Positions 42,477 to 49,776 of a stretch of 49,776 bases of DNA are shown here, piece after piece. The position numbers were made by a program, and so were the translations under genes. The DNA is from a virus, in the IMG/VR virus record IMGVR_UViG_3300032288_003855, positions 1-49,776 of that record; one strand, written 5' to 3'. The notes under the pieces are model-generated. The model made no database searches. It was not told the origin of the DNA and saw nothing but the letters and a program-made list of their open reading frames with translations. How positions within the stretch are numbered: position 1 is the stretch's first letter; each line of letters begins with the position of its first letter.

Positions 42477-42505
42477 ATTAAACGGCCCCCGTAGTGAACA
42501 ATCAA
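42477..42505 (-). promoter_or_regulatory. candidate sigma-70-type promoter of the virion gene
   Basis: On the minus strand TTGATT (42500-42505) and TTTAAT (42477-42482) are separated by 17 bases, matching four of six and five of six consensus positions. It would start transcription about 40 bases before the ATG at 42428. Position and the downstream terminator make a compact unit. Confidence 0.5.
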
Positions 42506-42522
42506 TCCAAATTTATGGCGAT

Positions 42523-42831
42523 TTAACTATCTCTTTCCCAGCCATGCTTGGCCAAACCTAGGTCAAAGGCCAATTGGGGCTCACGACCTATGCGGTTATG
42601 GCACTCGCGACATACCGCCATAAGATTAGGTTCATCGATTATTGAGCCGCCTTGAGACCGTCTGACAATTTCGTGGATATCCACACTGCCTCGCCGTACA
42701 TACGAAACTTTGTCGTCGTGTTTGGCGAATTTCGGACATGCCTCGCAGTATGGGCGCTCAGAAAGCAGACGCTCAACCACTTCTCGGCGTATTACATATT
42801 CTTTTTCGCGTTTTTTACTGCGCCTACGCAC
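42523..42831 (-). CDS. HNH endonuclease
   Basis: A 102-residue HNH protein. The zinc ligands are Cys29 and Cys32 (YCEAC) and Cys74/Cys77 (CRECHN). DIHEIVRRSQGG (His53) and NLMAVC (Asn69) complete the motif. Small HNH proteins near terminase genes of phages can be required for packaging, or act as free-standing nucleases. The start is GTG 42831 with AAGGA upstream. Distance to terminase is about 2.7 kb. Confidence 0.88.
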   Translation of the reverse strand: MRRRSKKREKEYVIRREVVERLLSERPYCEACPKFAKHDDKVSYVRRGSVDIHEIVRRSQGGSIIDEPNLMAVCRECHNRIGREPQLAFDLGLAKHGWERDS

Positions 42832-42844
42832 TAGTACGTCCTTG

Positions 42845-43354
42845 CTATAAGAGGGATACGTCTATCTTATCAAATAACCATTTATCCGATAAAGAAGCCC
42901 ATAGTGCTTCATCAATGGGGGTTGGCTCTAGGTCGTACTTGTCCATTAATTTGCGATGCTCAAAAATTGCACGCTTGTAGAATTCAATTACTTCCCATGG
43001 ACTGGACTCTGGTGCAACCCCTGTCTCAATCATTTTGGTTACTTCATCCAGGCGCTTATTCACGTGAAATAGGAATCTTTCAACACGAAGACGGCGGTCC
43101 GCATAGGCGCCATGCATTTCTTTCTGCATCCGCTTGCTGCCTATATTCTCAAACCGACGCTCATCTTCGGCTTCTGCTCCCGCTATCTGCTCAATCTGTT
43201 CGTTGAGGTTTTCTGTTAGGGCGATAAGCGCTCGCTGCCACCTGCCCCAGTTGTCGCGATGAAGTAGCACATTGCGCTGCATGGGGGACAACTTGTTTTT
43301 GACTTCCTCTGCGACCATATAGGCCAAGGCATCGTCACTAATAGTATCTGTCAT
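42845..43354 (-). CDS. hypothetical helical protein
   Basis: A 169-residue helical protein (MTDTISDDALAYMVAEEVKN at the start). The last third has a Pro/Trp-rich segment (SSPWEVIEFYKRAIFEHRKLM). The ATG at 43354 overlaps the nuclease stop (ATGA); the longer frame to 43372 is less likely. Sits in the recombination cluster but no family is recognised. Confidence 0.72.
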   Translation of the reverse strand: MTDTISDDALAYMVAEEVKNKLSPMQRNVLLHRDNWGRWQRALIALTENLNEQIEQIAGAEAEDERRFENIGSKRMQKEMHGAYADRRLRVERFLFHVNKRLDEVTKMIETGVAPESSPWEVIEFYKRAIFEHRKLMDKYDLEPTPIDEALWASLSDKWLFDKIDVSLL

Positions 43355-44142
43355 TTTTTCCATCCTGGGCATATTGACTTATAGGCACACCAATCACATA
43401 GGCGAGACTTGTTGTGTGCAAACACCCCAGTTTCACATGCCTCTTGTATTGCATCGTATGTGCCTTGAACGTAGTTTAAGGTATTCGTAAAATCTTCAGG
43501 TACGAGTTTATGTTGGAAAATTACCCCATCCTTGAGATAGAGCAACTTAATCTCAGAAGCATCTGCTATCTCCAAATTCCTCAACAGTGTTGCATAAATT
43601 TGGAGTTGCAAATATTTATCTACTACCCATATTTTTTTCTGGGGTGTTTTGCCAGTTTTATAATCAGAAACACAGACACCATTTTCCGTGCCATCAAGTC
43701 TGTCAATAAAGCCCTTGACGGTAGCGGTGCCAATGAGCCCGTTAACTTCTGTTTCTATCCCCTTAACCTCAACGGTCGTAGGGTCTTCGACTTTGAAGAG
43801 ATTTTCAACGCACCACCATGCTGACCAGCGAAACCGATTAACCTCGGCCTCTTTGACGAACCCCTTAATTCTATTGGACCAATCACCGGTTTCCCAAACT
43901 TGACGGGCTAGTGCTTTGGCATAATCCATAGTGCGTTCGTTAAATGGCAGAGCATAGAACCCTTCCAATGTCTCATGAACGAAGTTACCCAAGAGCGTTG
44001 CTGATGATGGCAAATCTGGTATTTGGTCAATTTTGTTAAACTTGAATTTTAACGGGCATTGATTGAAGGTCCCCATTGATGATGCGGACAGGTATGGGGG
44101 AGGCGTGAACGGTGGTCCTCCAACACCATCTGACAAGGTCAC
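43351..44142 (-). CDS. PD-(D/E)XK nuclease, Cas4/RecB-like
   Basis: A 263-residue nuclease. YLSASSMGTFNQCPLKFKF starts the fold with Cys29, then FVHETLEG (His56), GFIDRLD (Asp147), DYKTGK (160-165) and YLQLQIY. Cysteines 249, 252 and 258 (CDWCAYKSICPGW) with Cys29 make the four-cysteine Fe-S cluster seen in Cas4 and AddB proteins. It probably degrades or trims DNA ends, giving single strands for the Rad52-like protein next to it. It starts with GTG. Confidence 0.88.
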   Translation of the reverse strand: MTLSDGVGGPPFTPPPYLSASSMGTFNQCPLKFKFNKIDQIPDLPSSATLLGNFVHETLEGFYALPFNERTMDYAKALARQVWETGDWSNRIKGFVKEAEVNRFRWSAWWCVENLFKVEDPTTVEVKGIETEVNGLIGTATVKGFIDRLDGTENGVCVSDYKTGKTPQKKIWVVDKYLQLQIYATLLRNLEIADASEIKLLYLKDGVIFQHKLVPEDFTNTLNYVQGTYDAIQEACETGVFAHNKSRLCDWCAYKSICPGWKK

Positions 44143-44145
44143 GAA

Positions 44146-44973
44146 TCACTCTTCAACGATGATTTGTGAGCCAGGGAAACTAATCCTCGTGCATTCCTCA
44201 ATGAGAGCCATGAGGATTTGTGGCGTTGCCGTCTCTAGGGTTGGCTTTGGTGCGCCATTGGCAAACTCGTTCCAGAACTGGCCCAACTGTGCTTTTTGTT
44301 CGGCGTTGAATGAGCCACTCAGTGTTCGGAATTGCTCCCACAGGGCAGCAACCTTGGGGTCAATCTGTGGTCGTGACTGCGCCATATCGTGCTCAATCTC
44401 AATGCTGAGTGCTTCATCCGAGCGAGCGAGGTATAGGGCTACACCGAATTGCTGAGCAGCCTTTTTGAGTGCGTCAGAAACAGCGCCCTTGAACTCGTCG
44501 CCAAGGTCAACAATTTCCCCTGCTTTGGTTCGCTTGATTTTTTGTCCACCGAAACCATCTTTGGTCACTGCCATCCAGCCATCACCACCGTGTGTGCTTA
44601 AGCGAACATGAGCGACAATGAAATCGGGGTCCAATGGGTCGCGTTCGCACCTGATGATTTCTGAAGACCAGCCTGCAACGCCGAAGCAACGATTAAGGCG
44701 TGCAATAACTTCACTAACAGGGATGTATGTGAGTGCCGTGCCGCCCTTGCGAAGTTCCCGCTCCACTTCCGGAGGGAAAGGCTCGCTCAAGTCCATGAGG
44801 AGACGATGGCCTTCCTCTTTGCGCTTTTGCTCGTCCTTGGCCCGCTTCTCGGAATAGAAAGCATCTTCCGCAATGCGTTCCTGCAGGTAGTTGTGTGTTA
44901 CTTCGGGTAATTCGCTGTGCACTTTTTCGTCTCCATTTATCTCATTGGTCGGTTGTTTTTTTGCTGTTGCCAT
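44146..44973 (-). CDS. Rad52-like single-strand annealing protein
   Basis: A 275-residue protein of the Rad52/Rad22 type. LSEPFPPEVERELRK, TYIPVSEVIARLNRCFGVAGW and FKGAVSDALKKAAQQFGVALYL are the conserved blocks. Rad52-like phage proteins anneal complementary single strands during recombination. AAGGAA precedes the ATG. Directly upstream of the Cas4-like nuclease, a pairing common to exonuclease and annealase systems. The C-terminal about 90 residues are less conserved and may bind SSB. Confidence 0.88.
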   Translation of the reverse strand: MATAKKQPTNEINGDEKVHSELPEVTHNYLQERIAEDAFYSEKRAKDEQKRKEEGHRLLMDLSEPFPPEVERELRKGGTALTYIPVSEVIARLNRCFGVAGWSSEIIRCERDPLDPDFIVAHVRLSTHGGDGWMAVTKDGFGGQKIKRTKAGEIVDLGDEFKGAVSDALKKAAQQFGVALYLARSDEALSIEIEHDMAQSRPQIDPKVAALWEQFRTLSGSFNAEQKAQLGQFWNEFANGAPKPTLETATPQILMALIEECTRISFPGSQIIVEE

Positions 44974-44990
44974 AGCCGTTCCTTCTTCTA

Positions 44991-45476
44991 TTACTTCTTG
45001 GACGTTATGGAAATACTGACTTTGCCTTCGGACTTTTCACAATATGAATCAGCCGAAACGCCAATTTTCCCCAGTTCGCCGACACGCCAATACGACGGTG
45101 CTGCGTAATCAAGCATTTTCGCCATCATCTCCATTGGAGACAATAGGACCTCGCCTGTGTCCATGTCAATGGATGATTCGTAGATTCTGTTGGCGACGAT
45201 TGAAGCGAGACCCTTGTGGTCCCATGCTTTTCTATCTGCCCCAGTTCGGCGCTCAACCTGTTGACCCGACGGGAGGACAATAATGTCTTCTCCCATCTTG
45301 CCAATCGCAGCCTGCTCGAGTTCGCTGTCTAACATGCCAATATCTCTCTTGAGTTCGCGAAATGCATATAAAATTTCACAAATCTCCGAGACCTCTAGGT
45401 CTGGCGAATTCACTGATTCGGCGATGCAGTTGCTTAGAACCTGCCGAATATCGGCAATGCGCTCTAGTGCATTCAT
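44991..45476 (-). CDS. hypothetical protein in recombination block
   Basis: A 161-residue protein, helical in its first half (LERIADIRQVLSNCIAESV). A conserved-looking middle (VLPSGQQVERRTGADRKAWDHKG) and an ordered end follow. It resembles unknown proteins found with phage annealases in actinobacterial phages. It lies between the terminase and the Rad52-like gene with small gaps. No activity can be inferred. Confidence 0.72.
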   Translation of the reverse strand: MNALERIADIRQVLSNCIAESVNSPDLEVSEICEILYAFRELKRDIGMLDSELEQAAIGKMGEDIIVLPSGQQVERRTGADRKAWDHKGLASIVANRIYESSIDMDTGEVLLSPMEMMAKMLDYAAPSYWRVGELGKIGVSADSYCEKSEGKVSISITSKK

Positions 45477-45502
45477 TGGAACCCCTTCCGTATTAGGTAT
45501 CT

Positions 45503-46807
45503 TCAGACGATGATACCCACACGCCTACGTTGAGGCAACCCCAAACCAGCAAGATGTGTGAACGCGCCAACGGCAGAGTCCACTTGGTCATCGTGGTCGC
45601 ATGCCTCGGGGAAGGTTGATAATTCGTCTAGCCAGTCTGTTAGCCACGGGCCACGAACGCACCTCACGTTGCCATTGGCTACGGCTGCGGCGAATGGTCG
45701 CGCCCTCGTGACTTTATCGCCCGTGGACCTGATTCCCAAAAAATCAAATCCTGGAAGGACGTACCGCGCGTACTGGTCAACCAACCCCTTACCAGATGAG
45801 CCTGGCTCTTGTTCCATGCGGATTGCAACCGTTCCCCCATCTTCGTAGGCGGTTTGGGAGATAAATTCTTCTACCTTCTCGCCTCGGACCCTGGCTCGGC
45901 GGACATCGAGTATGTAGGCTATTCCGCCATCAAATAACATCAATGTCCCAACAGTCCAGTCAGGATTTGGATTCGTATGAGATGGCTCCGTGGCAGCAAG
46001 GTCCCAGAATCTAACGGCACGCGCAGACGTAGAAATTCTAGGGATATCGGTTTGGTCAATAATTACGATGGATTCTCGTTGGAACATTGAACCAAGGGTT
46101 GTCGCCCACCAGTCGCCCTCCTCAAGACGGCGACGTTCAAGTGGGTCTAGGGCTTGCAGGGCAGTGCGATAAGAGTCAGCATCAATTCCGGGGTTATCTG
46201 ACAATTTGGATGGAACAAAAATACGACCCTCAGTCTGCCCTTCTACGATAAATCGTTGGCGGACCCAATTGGGCGCAGGGTTGCAGGCGGAGCGCATTCT
46301 TAGGGGAACCTGAGCCAGCGGACCCGAAGCAGGGCGACGCAGACGGGAGAACATGTATCTGTAGTCCGATTCTCTAATTTCGGTGACTTCGTCCATGCCA
46401 ATAAATTGGAATTCGGCACCCTTGTAGCGCAGGAAGTCCTGCTGGTTGTTGAGGTAGCCGAAAGAAAGTCGTGCTCCGGAAGGGAATATCGCCGTGTAGT
46501 TGTTCGCATTCCAGCGAACATCGTCAACGGTTGACATCCAACTAATAAACCGGTCCATGATGGCTCCGGGAAGTGCCAAGTCGGCATAGGTACGACGGAA
46601 GATAATGGCAGAATAGCCAGGAACGTCGACGTATTGCAACGCTGACATTAACAACGCGGAAGATTTCCCACCACCAGCCGCTCCTCCGAATAGTGCCTCT
46701 AATGAATATGTTCTGAGGAAAACCTTTTGAGTAAGAGAAGGTTCTTCTGGGCAGAACGATGGTTGCTTTGGCTCCAAAAATTGGAGAACTTTATTCCAGT
46801 CCGTCAT
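45503..46807 (-). CDS. terminase large subunit
   Basis: A 434-residue packaging ATPase-nuclease. Walker A is GGAAGGGKSS (41-50) and Walker B FIGMDE (135-140). Nuclease carboxylates include Asp269 in RFWDLA and DHDDQVDS near residue 404. The ATG at 46807 is preferred over TTG 46819, with GGAG just upstream. It drives DNA into the prohead through the portal; the portal gene is transcribed in the opposite direction just to the right. No small terminase is seen in the window. Confidence 0.93.
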   Translation of the reverse strand: MTDWNKVLQFLEPKQPSFCPEEPSLTQKVFLRTYSLEALFGGAAGGGKSSALLMSALQYVDVPGYSAIIFRRTYADLALPGAIMDRFISWMSTVDDVRWNANNYTAIFPSGARLSFGYLNNQQDFLRYKGAEFQFIGMDEVTEIRESDYRYMFSRLRRPASGPLAQVPLRMRSACNPAPNWVRQRFIVEGQTEGRIFVPSKLSDNPGIDADSYRTALQALDPLERRRLEEGDWWATTLGSMFQRESIVIIDQTDIPRISTSARAVRFWDLAATEPSHTNPNPDWTVGTLMLFDGGIAYILDVRRARVRGEKVEEFISQTAYEDGGTVAIRMEQEPGSSGKGLVDQYARYVLPGFDFLGIRSTGDKVTRARPFAAAVANGNVRCVRGPWLTDWLDELSTFPEACDHDDQVDSAVGAFTHLAGLGLPQRRRVGIIV

Positions 46808-46833
46808 CATCCACTCCAAACGGCTCGCAATGT

Positions 46834-46862
46834 ATTAGATTGTCTCTCGTGAATCACTTCAA
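46834..46862 (-). promoter_or_regulatory. candidate promoter for the leftward operon
   Basis: On the minus strand TTGAAG (46857-46862) and TCTAAT (46834-46839) are 17 bases apart and resemble -35 and -10 elements, five of six for -10. Transcription would begin roughly 20 bases before the terminase ATG. On the plus strand a TATAAG (46867-46872) may serve the rightward genes but lacks a good partner. Confidence 0.5.
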
Positions 46863-46883
46863 GGCATATAAGCACGATAGCAT

Positions 46884-47093
46884 ATGAAAACAATCATCGC
46901 GAAATTGCTAATCAAGTTACGGATACACCTCCAAAGGGAACGCATCATAACCCGTTCCTTTTCTGCCCATTGTTTAATGGTATTGTTTATTTTGCTTACG
47001 GCCATTGGAGCAGGTCTTTTATTGCCGCCTTTGGCCCTTATCGTGGCAGGTGTAAATTGCGGACTATACGGATATCTGCTGGGTTCTGATTAA
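46884..47093 (+). CDS. small membrane protein upstream of portal
   Basis: A 69-residue protein. A basic N-terminal half is followed by two hydrophobic segments (CLMVLFILLTAIGAGLLL and ALIVAGVNCGLYGYLLG). It is two bases before the portal start, so it is likely co-expressed with it. Not recognised; membrane-associated head-assembly or exclusion roles are possible. Ribosome-binding site weak. Confidence 0.65.
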   Translation: MKTIIAKLLIKLRIHLQRERIITRSFSAHCLMVLFILLTAIGAGLLLPPLALIVAGVNCGLYGYLLGSD

Positions 47094-47095
47094 CT

Positions 47096-49120
47096 ATGGC
47101 ATGGAACAAAACTGAAAATAAATCACTCGAAAATCAAGCGCAAAAATCTGCATTTGGTCCGGGTGGAACGGTTGCTCAAAATGCCTCGTACGTAGGCAAA
47201 GGGTATCGTGACCCATGGGATATTGAGCGAGCCTACAAAGAGGGCATGCAAAAGGTTACCTGGGTTGCACGGTGCATCGATGCCATCGCTGGCAACCAGG
47301 CAAGATTGCCTATTGTCTTACGAAAAGATAACTCGCCTGACGGAATGATTGTCAAAGGTAAGACAGCAAAAAATAGTGGCTTACTAGACATCCTAAACAC
47401 TAAATCTAATATTGGTGAAAACTCTTTTATCTTTAGGTACAGAGTCTCGTCACAACTCCTACTAGGAACGCGCGGAGTCTTTATTGAAAAGGTGCGTGGA
47501 CGTGATGGGGGCATAATTGGACTAAACCTGCTCCCCCCGCAGTCAACCGCCCCAATTCCTGACCCAAAGACATTTGTTTCTGGCTACGAAGTACTAATGC
47601 CCAACGGCGACAAGGTCATCATGAAGCCAGAGGATGTGTGCTGGATTCGTAGACCACACCCAATTGACCCATATCTTTCGCTCACGCCGATGGAGTCAGC
47701 GGGTATTGCCATTGAGATTGAAAACCTTGCAAAGTTATACAACAGAAACTACCTACTCAACGACGGTCGTCCTGGTGGATTGCTCGTTTTACGTGGGGAA
47801 ATTGATGACGACGACAAGGATGAACTACGTAATAGGTTCAGAGGCAACCTCGGTCGCGTAGGTCAAACAACCGTAATTTCCGCTGATGATGGGGTCGACT
47901 TTGTTGATACATCATCAAGCCCACGAGACGCCGCCTATATTCAAATGCGCCAGATTACAAAAGAAGAGATTCTTTCTTCATTCGGCGTTCCGGAATCAGT
48001 TATTGGTAATGCTGCGGGCAGAACGTTTTCAAATGCAAGCGAAGAAATTCGTGTTTTTTGGAATGAAACAATGTCCCCGCACCTTGAAGTCATCGCCCGT
48101 GCGTTAGATGAACTTGATGCAGAACATTATATTGATTTTGATACTTCAAGTGTTCCAGTCCTAATTATTGCGAAACAAGAAGTTGAGCGATATTTGCTGG
48201 ATGAATTGCGTGCTGGACTAATTTCAGTCAACGAATACAGAACTGGCACTGGGCGCAAGGATGTTGAGGCAGATTTGGCTGACAGCCTTCTCATGAACCC
48301 TAACCTCACTCCTATTGCCAATACAAAGAAGCCAATGGCACCTCCTCAAGAGGGAATGCCAATGCCAGGAGCAGGCGGCCCAGGAATGCCTCCAGGTGCA
48401 CCAGGAATGCCTCCAGGGATGCCAGGAATGCCTCCTGGAGCCCCAGGCGGAGGAATGCCAGGAATGCCGCCCGACATGCCAGCAACGCCTCCTCCGGACC
48501 CGACCACGATGGCTGGAGCAATGGCTCTTGAGTCTATGGGTGGTGGAGCGCCCCCAGGGATGGCGGCGATGGGCGCTAGCACTTCTGAAATCCTGACAAA
48601 AGATGATTCCAGTGAGACGTCACTGTCTAGGTGGACAGAAATTCTTGACCGAGGAATTGAGCGAGTCTTAGAGCGCATGCAACGAGTTGTTATAGAAAAA
48701 ATGAACGGGCAAAAATCTCGCAAGTCCTTAATGCAGGGCTCACTTGATATTGATTCGGTTTTTTCTTTGGAAATCTGGCATAAACAACTAGAGGAAGACA
48801 TTAAACCTGTTCTTTCTACGATTATCCGTGACTCTCAGGCTCTTTATTTTGAGAAATCTGATGGCTACAGGATTCCCACAGCCCAAGATACGGTCATTAA
48901 CATTGATGCACAAATGACGCGAATTAAAGAAATCATTGACAATGTTCATACGCAGGTGGGGTCAGCAATCTATAACTCGTACGGCATCAATGATGAGGCT
49001 GCTCGTAATTCAGCCCTTCGTTCATCTGTGACTTCTATATTCATTGATGCAATCGCCAATATTAAGCCGCGAGTTGCGTCTGGCGAAGCCCGCCGAGCAT
49101 GGGAATTCAGTCGCCCTTAG
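47096..49120 (+). CDS. portal protein with Met/Pro/Gly-rich insert
   Basis: A 674-residue portal, recognised by an HK97-type layout: VTWVARCIDAIAGNQARLP, LSLTPMESAGIAIEI, EEILSSFGVPESVIG and a following helix-rich clip. Portals form the dodecameric vertex for packaging and tail attachment. Residues about 416-483 contain an unusual stretch of PGMPPG and PGAP repeats plus alternating Met, probably disordered. The C-terminal helical part (residues 510-674) is longer than usual, with ERVLERMQRVVIEKMN. It is opposite in direction to the terminase. Confidence 0.9.
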   Translation: MAWNKTENKSLENQAQKSAFGPGGTVAQNASYVGKGYRDPWDIERAYKEGMQKVTWVARCIDAIAGNQARLPIVLRKDNSPDGMIVKGKTAKNSGLLDILNTKSNIGENSFIFRYRVSSQLLLGTRGVFIEKVRGRDGGIIGLNLLPPQSTAPIPDPKTFVSGYEVLMPNGDKVIMKPEDVCWIRRPHPIDPYLSLTPMESAGIAIEIENLAKLYNRNYLLNDGRPGGLLVLRGEIDDDDKDELRNRFRGNLGRVGQTTVISADDGVDFVDTSSSPRDAAYIQMRQITKEEILSSFGVPESVIGNAAGRTFSNASEEIRVFWNETMSPHLEVIARALDELDAEHYIDFDTSSVPVLIIAKQEVERYLLDELRAGLISVNEYRTGTGRKDVEADLADSLLMNPNLTPIANTKKPMAPPQEGMPMPGAGGPGMPPGAPGMPPGMPGMPPGAPGGGMPGMPPDMPATPPPDPTTMAGAMALESMGGGAPPGMAAMGASTSEILTKDDSSETSLSRWTEILDRGIERVLERMQRVVIEKMNGQKSRKSLMQGSLDIDSVFSLEIWHKQLEEDIKPVLSTIIRDSQALYFEKSDGYRIPTAQDTVINIDAQMTRIKEIIDNVHTQVGSAIYNSYGINDEAARNSALRSSVTSIFIDAIANIKPRVASGEARRAWEFSRP

Positions 49121-49154
49121 TTTCAGTAAACTCACGTAGAATTATTTACTGAAA
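49121..49154. repeat. 10-bp perfect inverted repeat after the portal gene
   Basis: TTTCAGTAAA (49121-49130) and TTTACTGAAA (49145-49154) form a perfect stem around a 14-base loop directly after the portal stop. There is no U tract, so a terminator is unlikely. It could be an operator, mRNA-stability or processing element. A second small hairpin (ACTCAT/ATGAGT, 49179-49195) covers an upstream ATG. Confidence 0.8.
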
Positions 49155-49228
49155 CTCCATCTATTTATCCCTAGTTGCACTCATAGTTGATGAGTAGAAC
49201 TATCATTAAGAGCGTCGTTAGGAGCGGT

Positions 49229-49776
49229 ATGTCTACAGACCAAATCAGTTTCAAGGCACTAAATGGCCAGATTAATATTGATGAAGCACAAGGTATTGTT
49301 GAGTGTTTTGTTGCCGCGGTTGGCAACAAGGACTCAGTAGGCGATGTTGTCGCTACTGGTGCGTTTACTGAAAGTCTCAAGCGCCGCAAGCCTCGTGTTG
49401 TTTGGGGGCACAGTTGGAACGACCCAATCGGTAAAGTTCTAGAAATCTACGAAGTTCCTACCAGCGACCCGCGATTGCCAATGAAGATGAAGCAAGCCGG
49501 TGTTGGGGGACTGTTTGCGAAGGTTCAGTTTAACTTGGCTACAGAAAAGGGACGCGAAGCATTCGCTAGCGTTGCCTTCTTCGGCCAAGAACAAGAGTGG
49601 AGCATTGGCTATAAGACGCTCAACGCAACATTCGACCCTGGCTCACAGGCAAACATCCTTCACGAAGTTGAATTGTACGAAGTGAGCCCGGTTCTTCACG
49701 GAGCAAACCAACTCACCGGAACAATCTCCGTCAAGAGTGATGAGGGTGAAAAGTGCGGGGGCCCCATGGCCCACAT
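49229..49776 (+). CDS. prohead protease (N-terminal part, cut by window edge)
   Basis: The frame runs off the right end after 182 codons. His61 in VVWGHSWNDPIG and Ser125 in EWSIGYKT match the U35 (HK97-type) prohead protease catalytic residues. The start at 49229 has AGGAG four bases upstream; an earlier ATG at 49190 is in a hairpin and less likely. The enzyme cleaves scaffold and capsid N-termini during head maturation. The major capsid gene should follow downstream. Confidence 0.87.
   Translation, partial: MSTDQISFKALNGQINIDEAQGIVECFVAAVGNKDSVGDVVATGAFTESLKRRKPRVVWGHSWNDPIGKVLEIYEVPTSDPRLPMKMKQAGVGGLFAKVQFNLATEKGREAFASVAFFGQEQEWSIGYKTLNATFDPGSQANILHEVELYEVSPVLHGANQLTGTISVKSDEGEKCGGPMAH

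Overview
The window is a contiguous piece of a tailed-phage genome (Caudoviricetes) with a contractile tail. It carries a sheath, a tail tube, a tape measure with a frameshifted chaperone, a gpD-like hub, an OB-fold spike, a gp25-like wedge and a J-like wedge, plus terminase, portal and an HK97-type prohead protease. I see no bacterial housekeeping genes, no integrase and no repressor, so it looks like a virulent phage or part of a prophage-free viral contig. The host cannot be read directly. An r1t-type holin, a monomeric B12-dependent ribonucleotide reductase, two ParB-like proteins and an AT-hook/acidic-loop protein are all reminiscent of phages of Actinobacteria, and the moderate base composition would suit an aquatic actinobacterium. 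That host assignment is inference only.

Layout: one very long leftward (minus-strand) gene series runs from the terminase at about 46.8 kb down to the left edge. It is interrupted only by a rightward island at 37.8-39.8 kb. From right to left on the minus strand come: terminase; a recombination/DNA block (hypothetical, Rad52-like annealing protein, Cas4/RecB-like nuclease, HNH nuclease); a separately transcribed virion-protein gene with its own promoter and terminator; RuvC, dCMP deaminase and a ParB-like protein. After the island come a hypothetical protein, a tRNA-like gene, a class II ribonucleotide reductase, a methyltransferase, several small proteins, tRNA-Arg(CCT), and a PAPS-reductase-like/ParB-like pair. 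Next is the head-tail and tail module: connector, gpS-like completion protein, terminator-like protein, sheath, tube, chaperone, tape measure, hub proteins and spike. A flavin-dependent halogenase-like gene lies inside the baseplate genes, followed by gp25, J, large fibre proteins, the holin, a collagen-like fibre, and two related glycine-rich fibres, one extremely rich in His and Asn. At the right end a rightward operon carries a small membrane protein, the portal and the start of the prohead protease; the major capsid protein presumably lies beyond the edge.

Genes are tightly packed. Stop and start codons often overlap (TAATG, ATGA, TGATG), implying translational coupling, and no gene-free stretch exceeds 300 bases. 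The largest gaps are about 130 bases (41895-42020, holding a terminator hairpin) and 108 bases (49121-49228, holding a 10-bp inverted repeat). The most unusual contents are the halogenase-like enzyme in the tail cluster, the PAPS-reductase/ParB pair, a tRNA-like gene without a D arm, a His/Asn-rich fibre, a portal with a Met-Pro-Gly-rich insert, and an exact in-frame 46-bp duplication between the two collagen blocks of a fibre. Several start codons were set by Shine-Dalgarno position rather than by the longest reading frame. All family assignments come from motifs recognised by eye.
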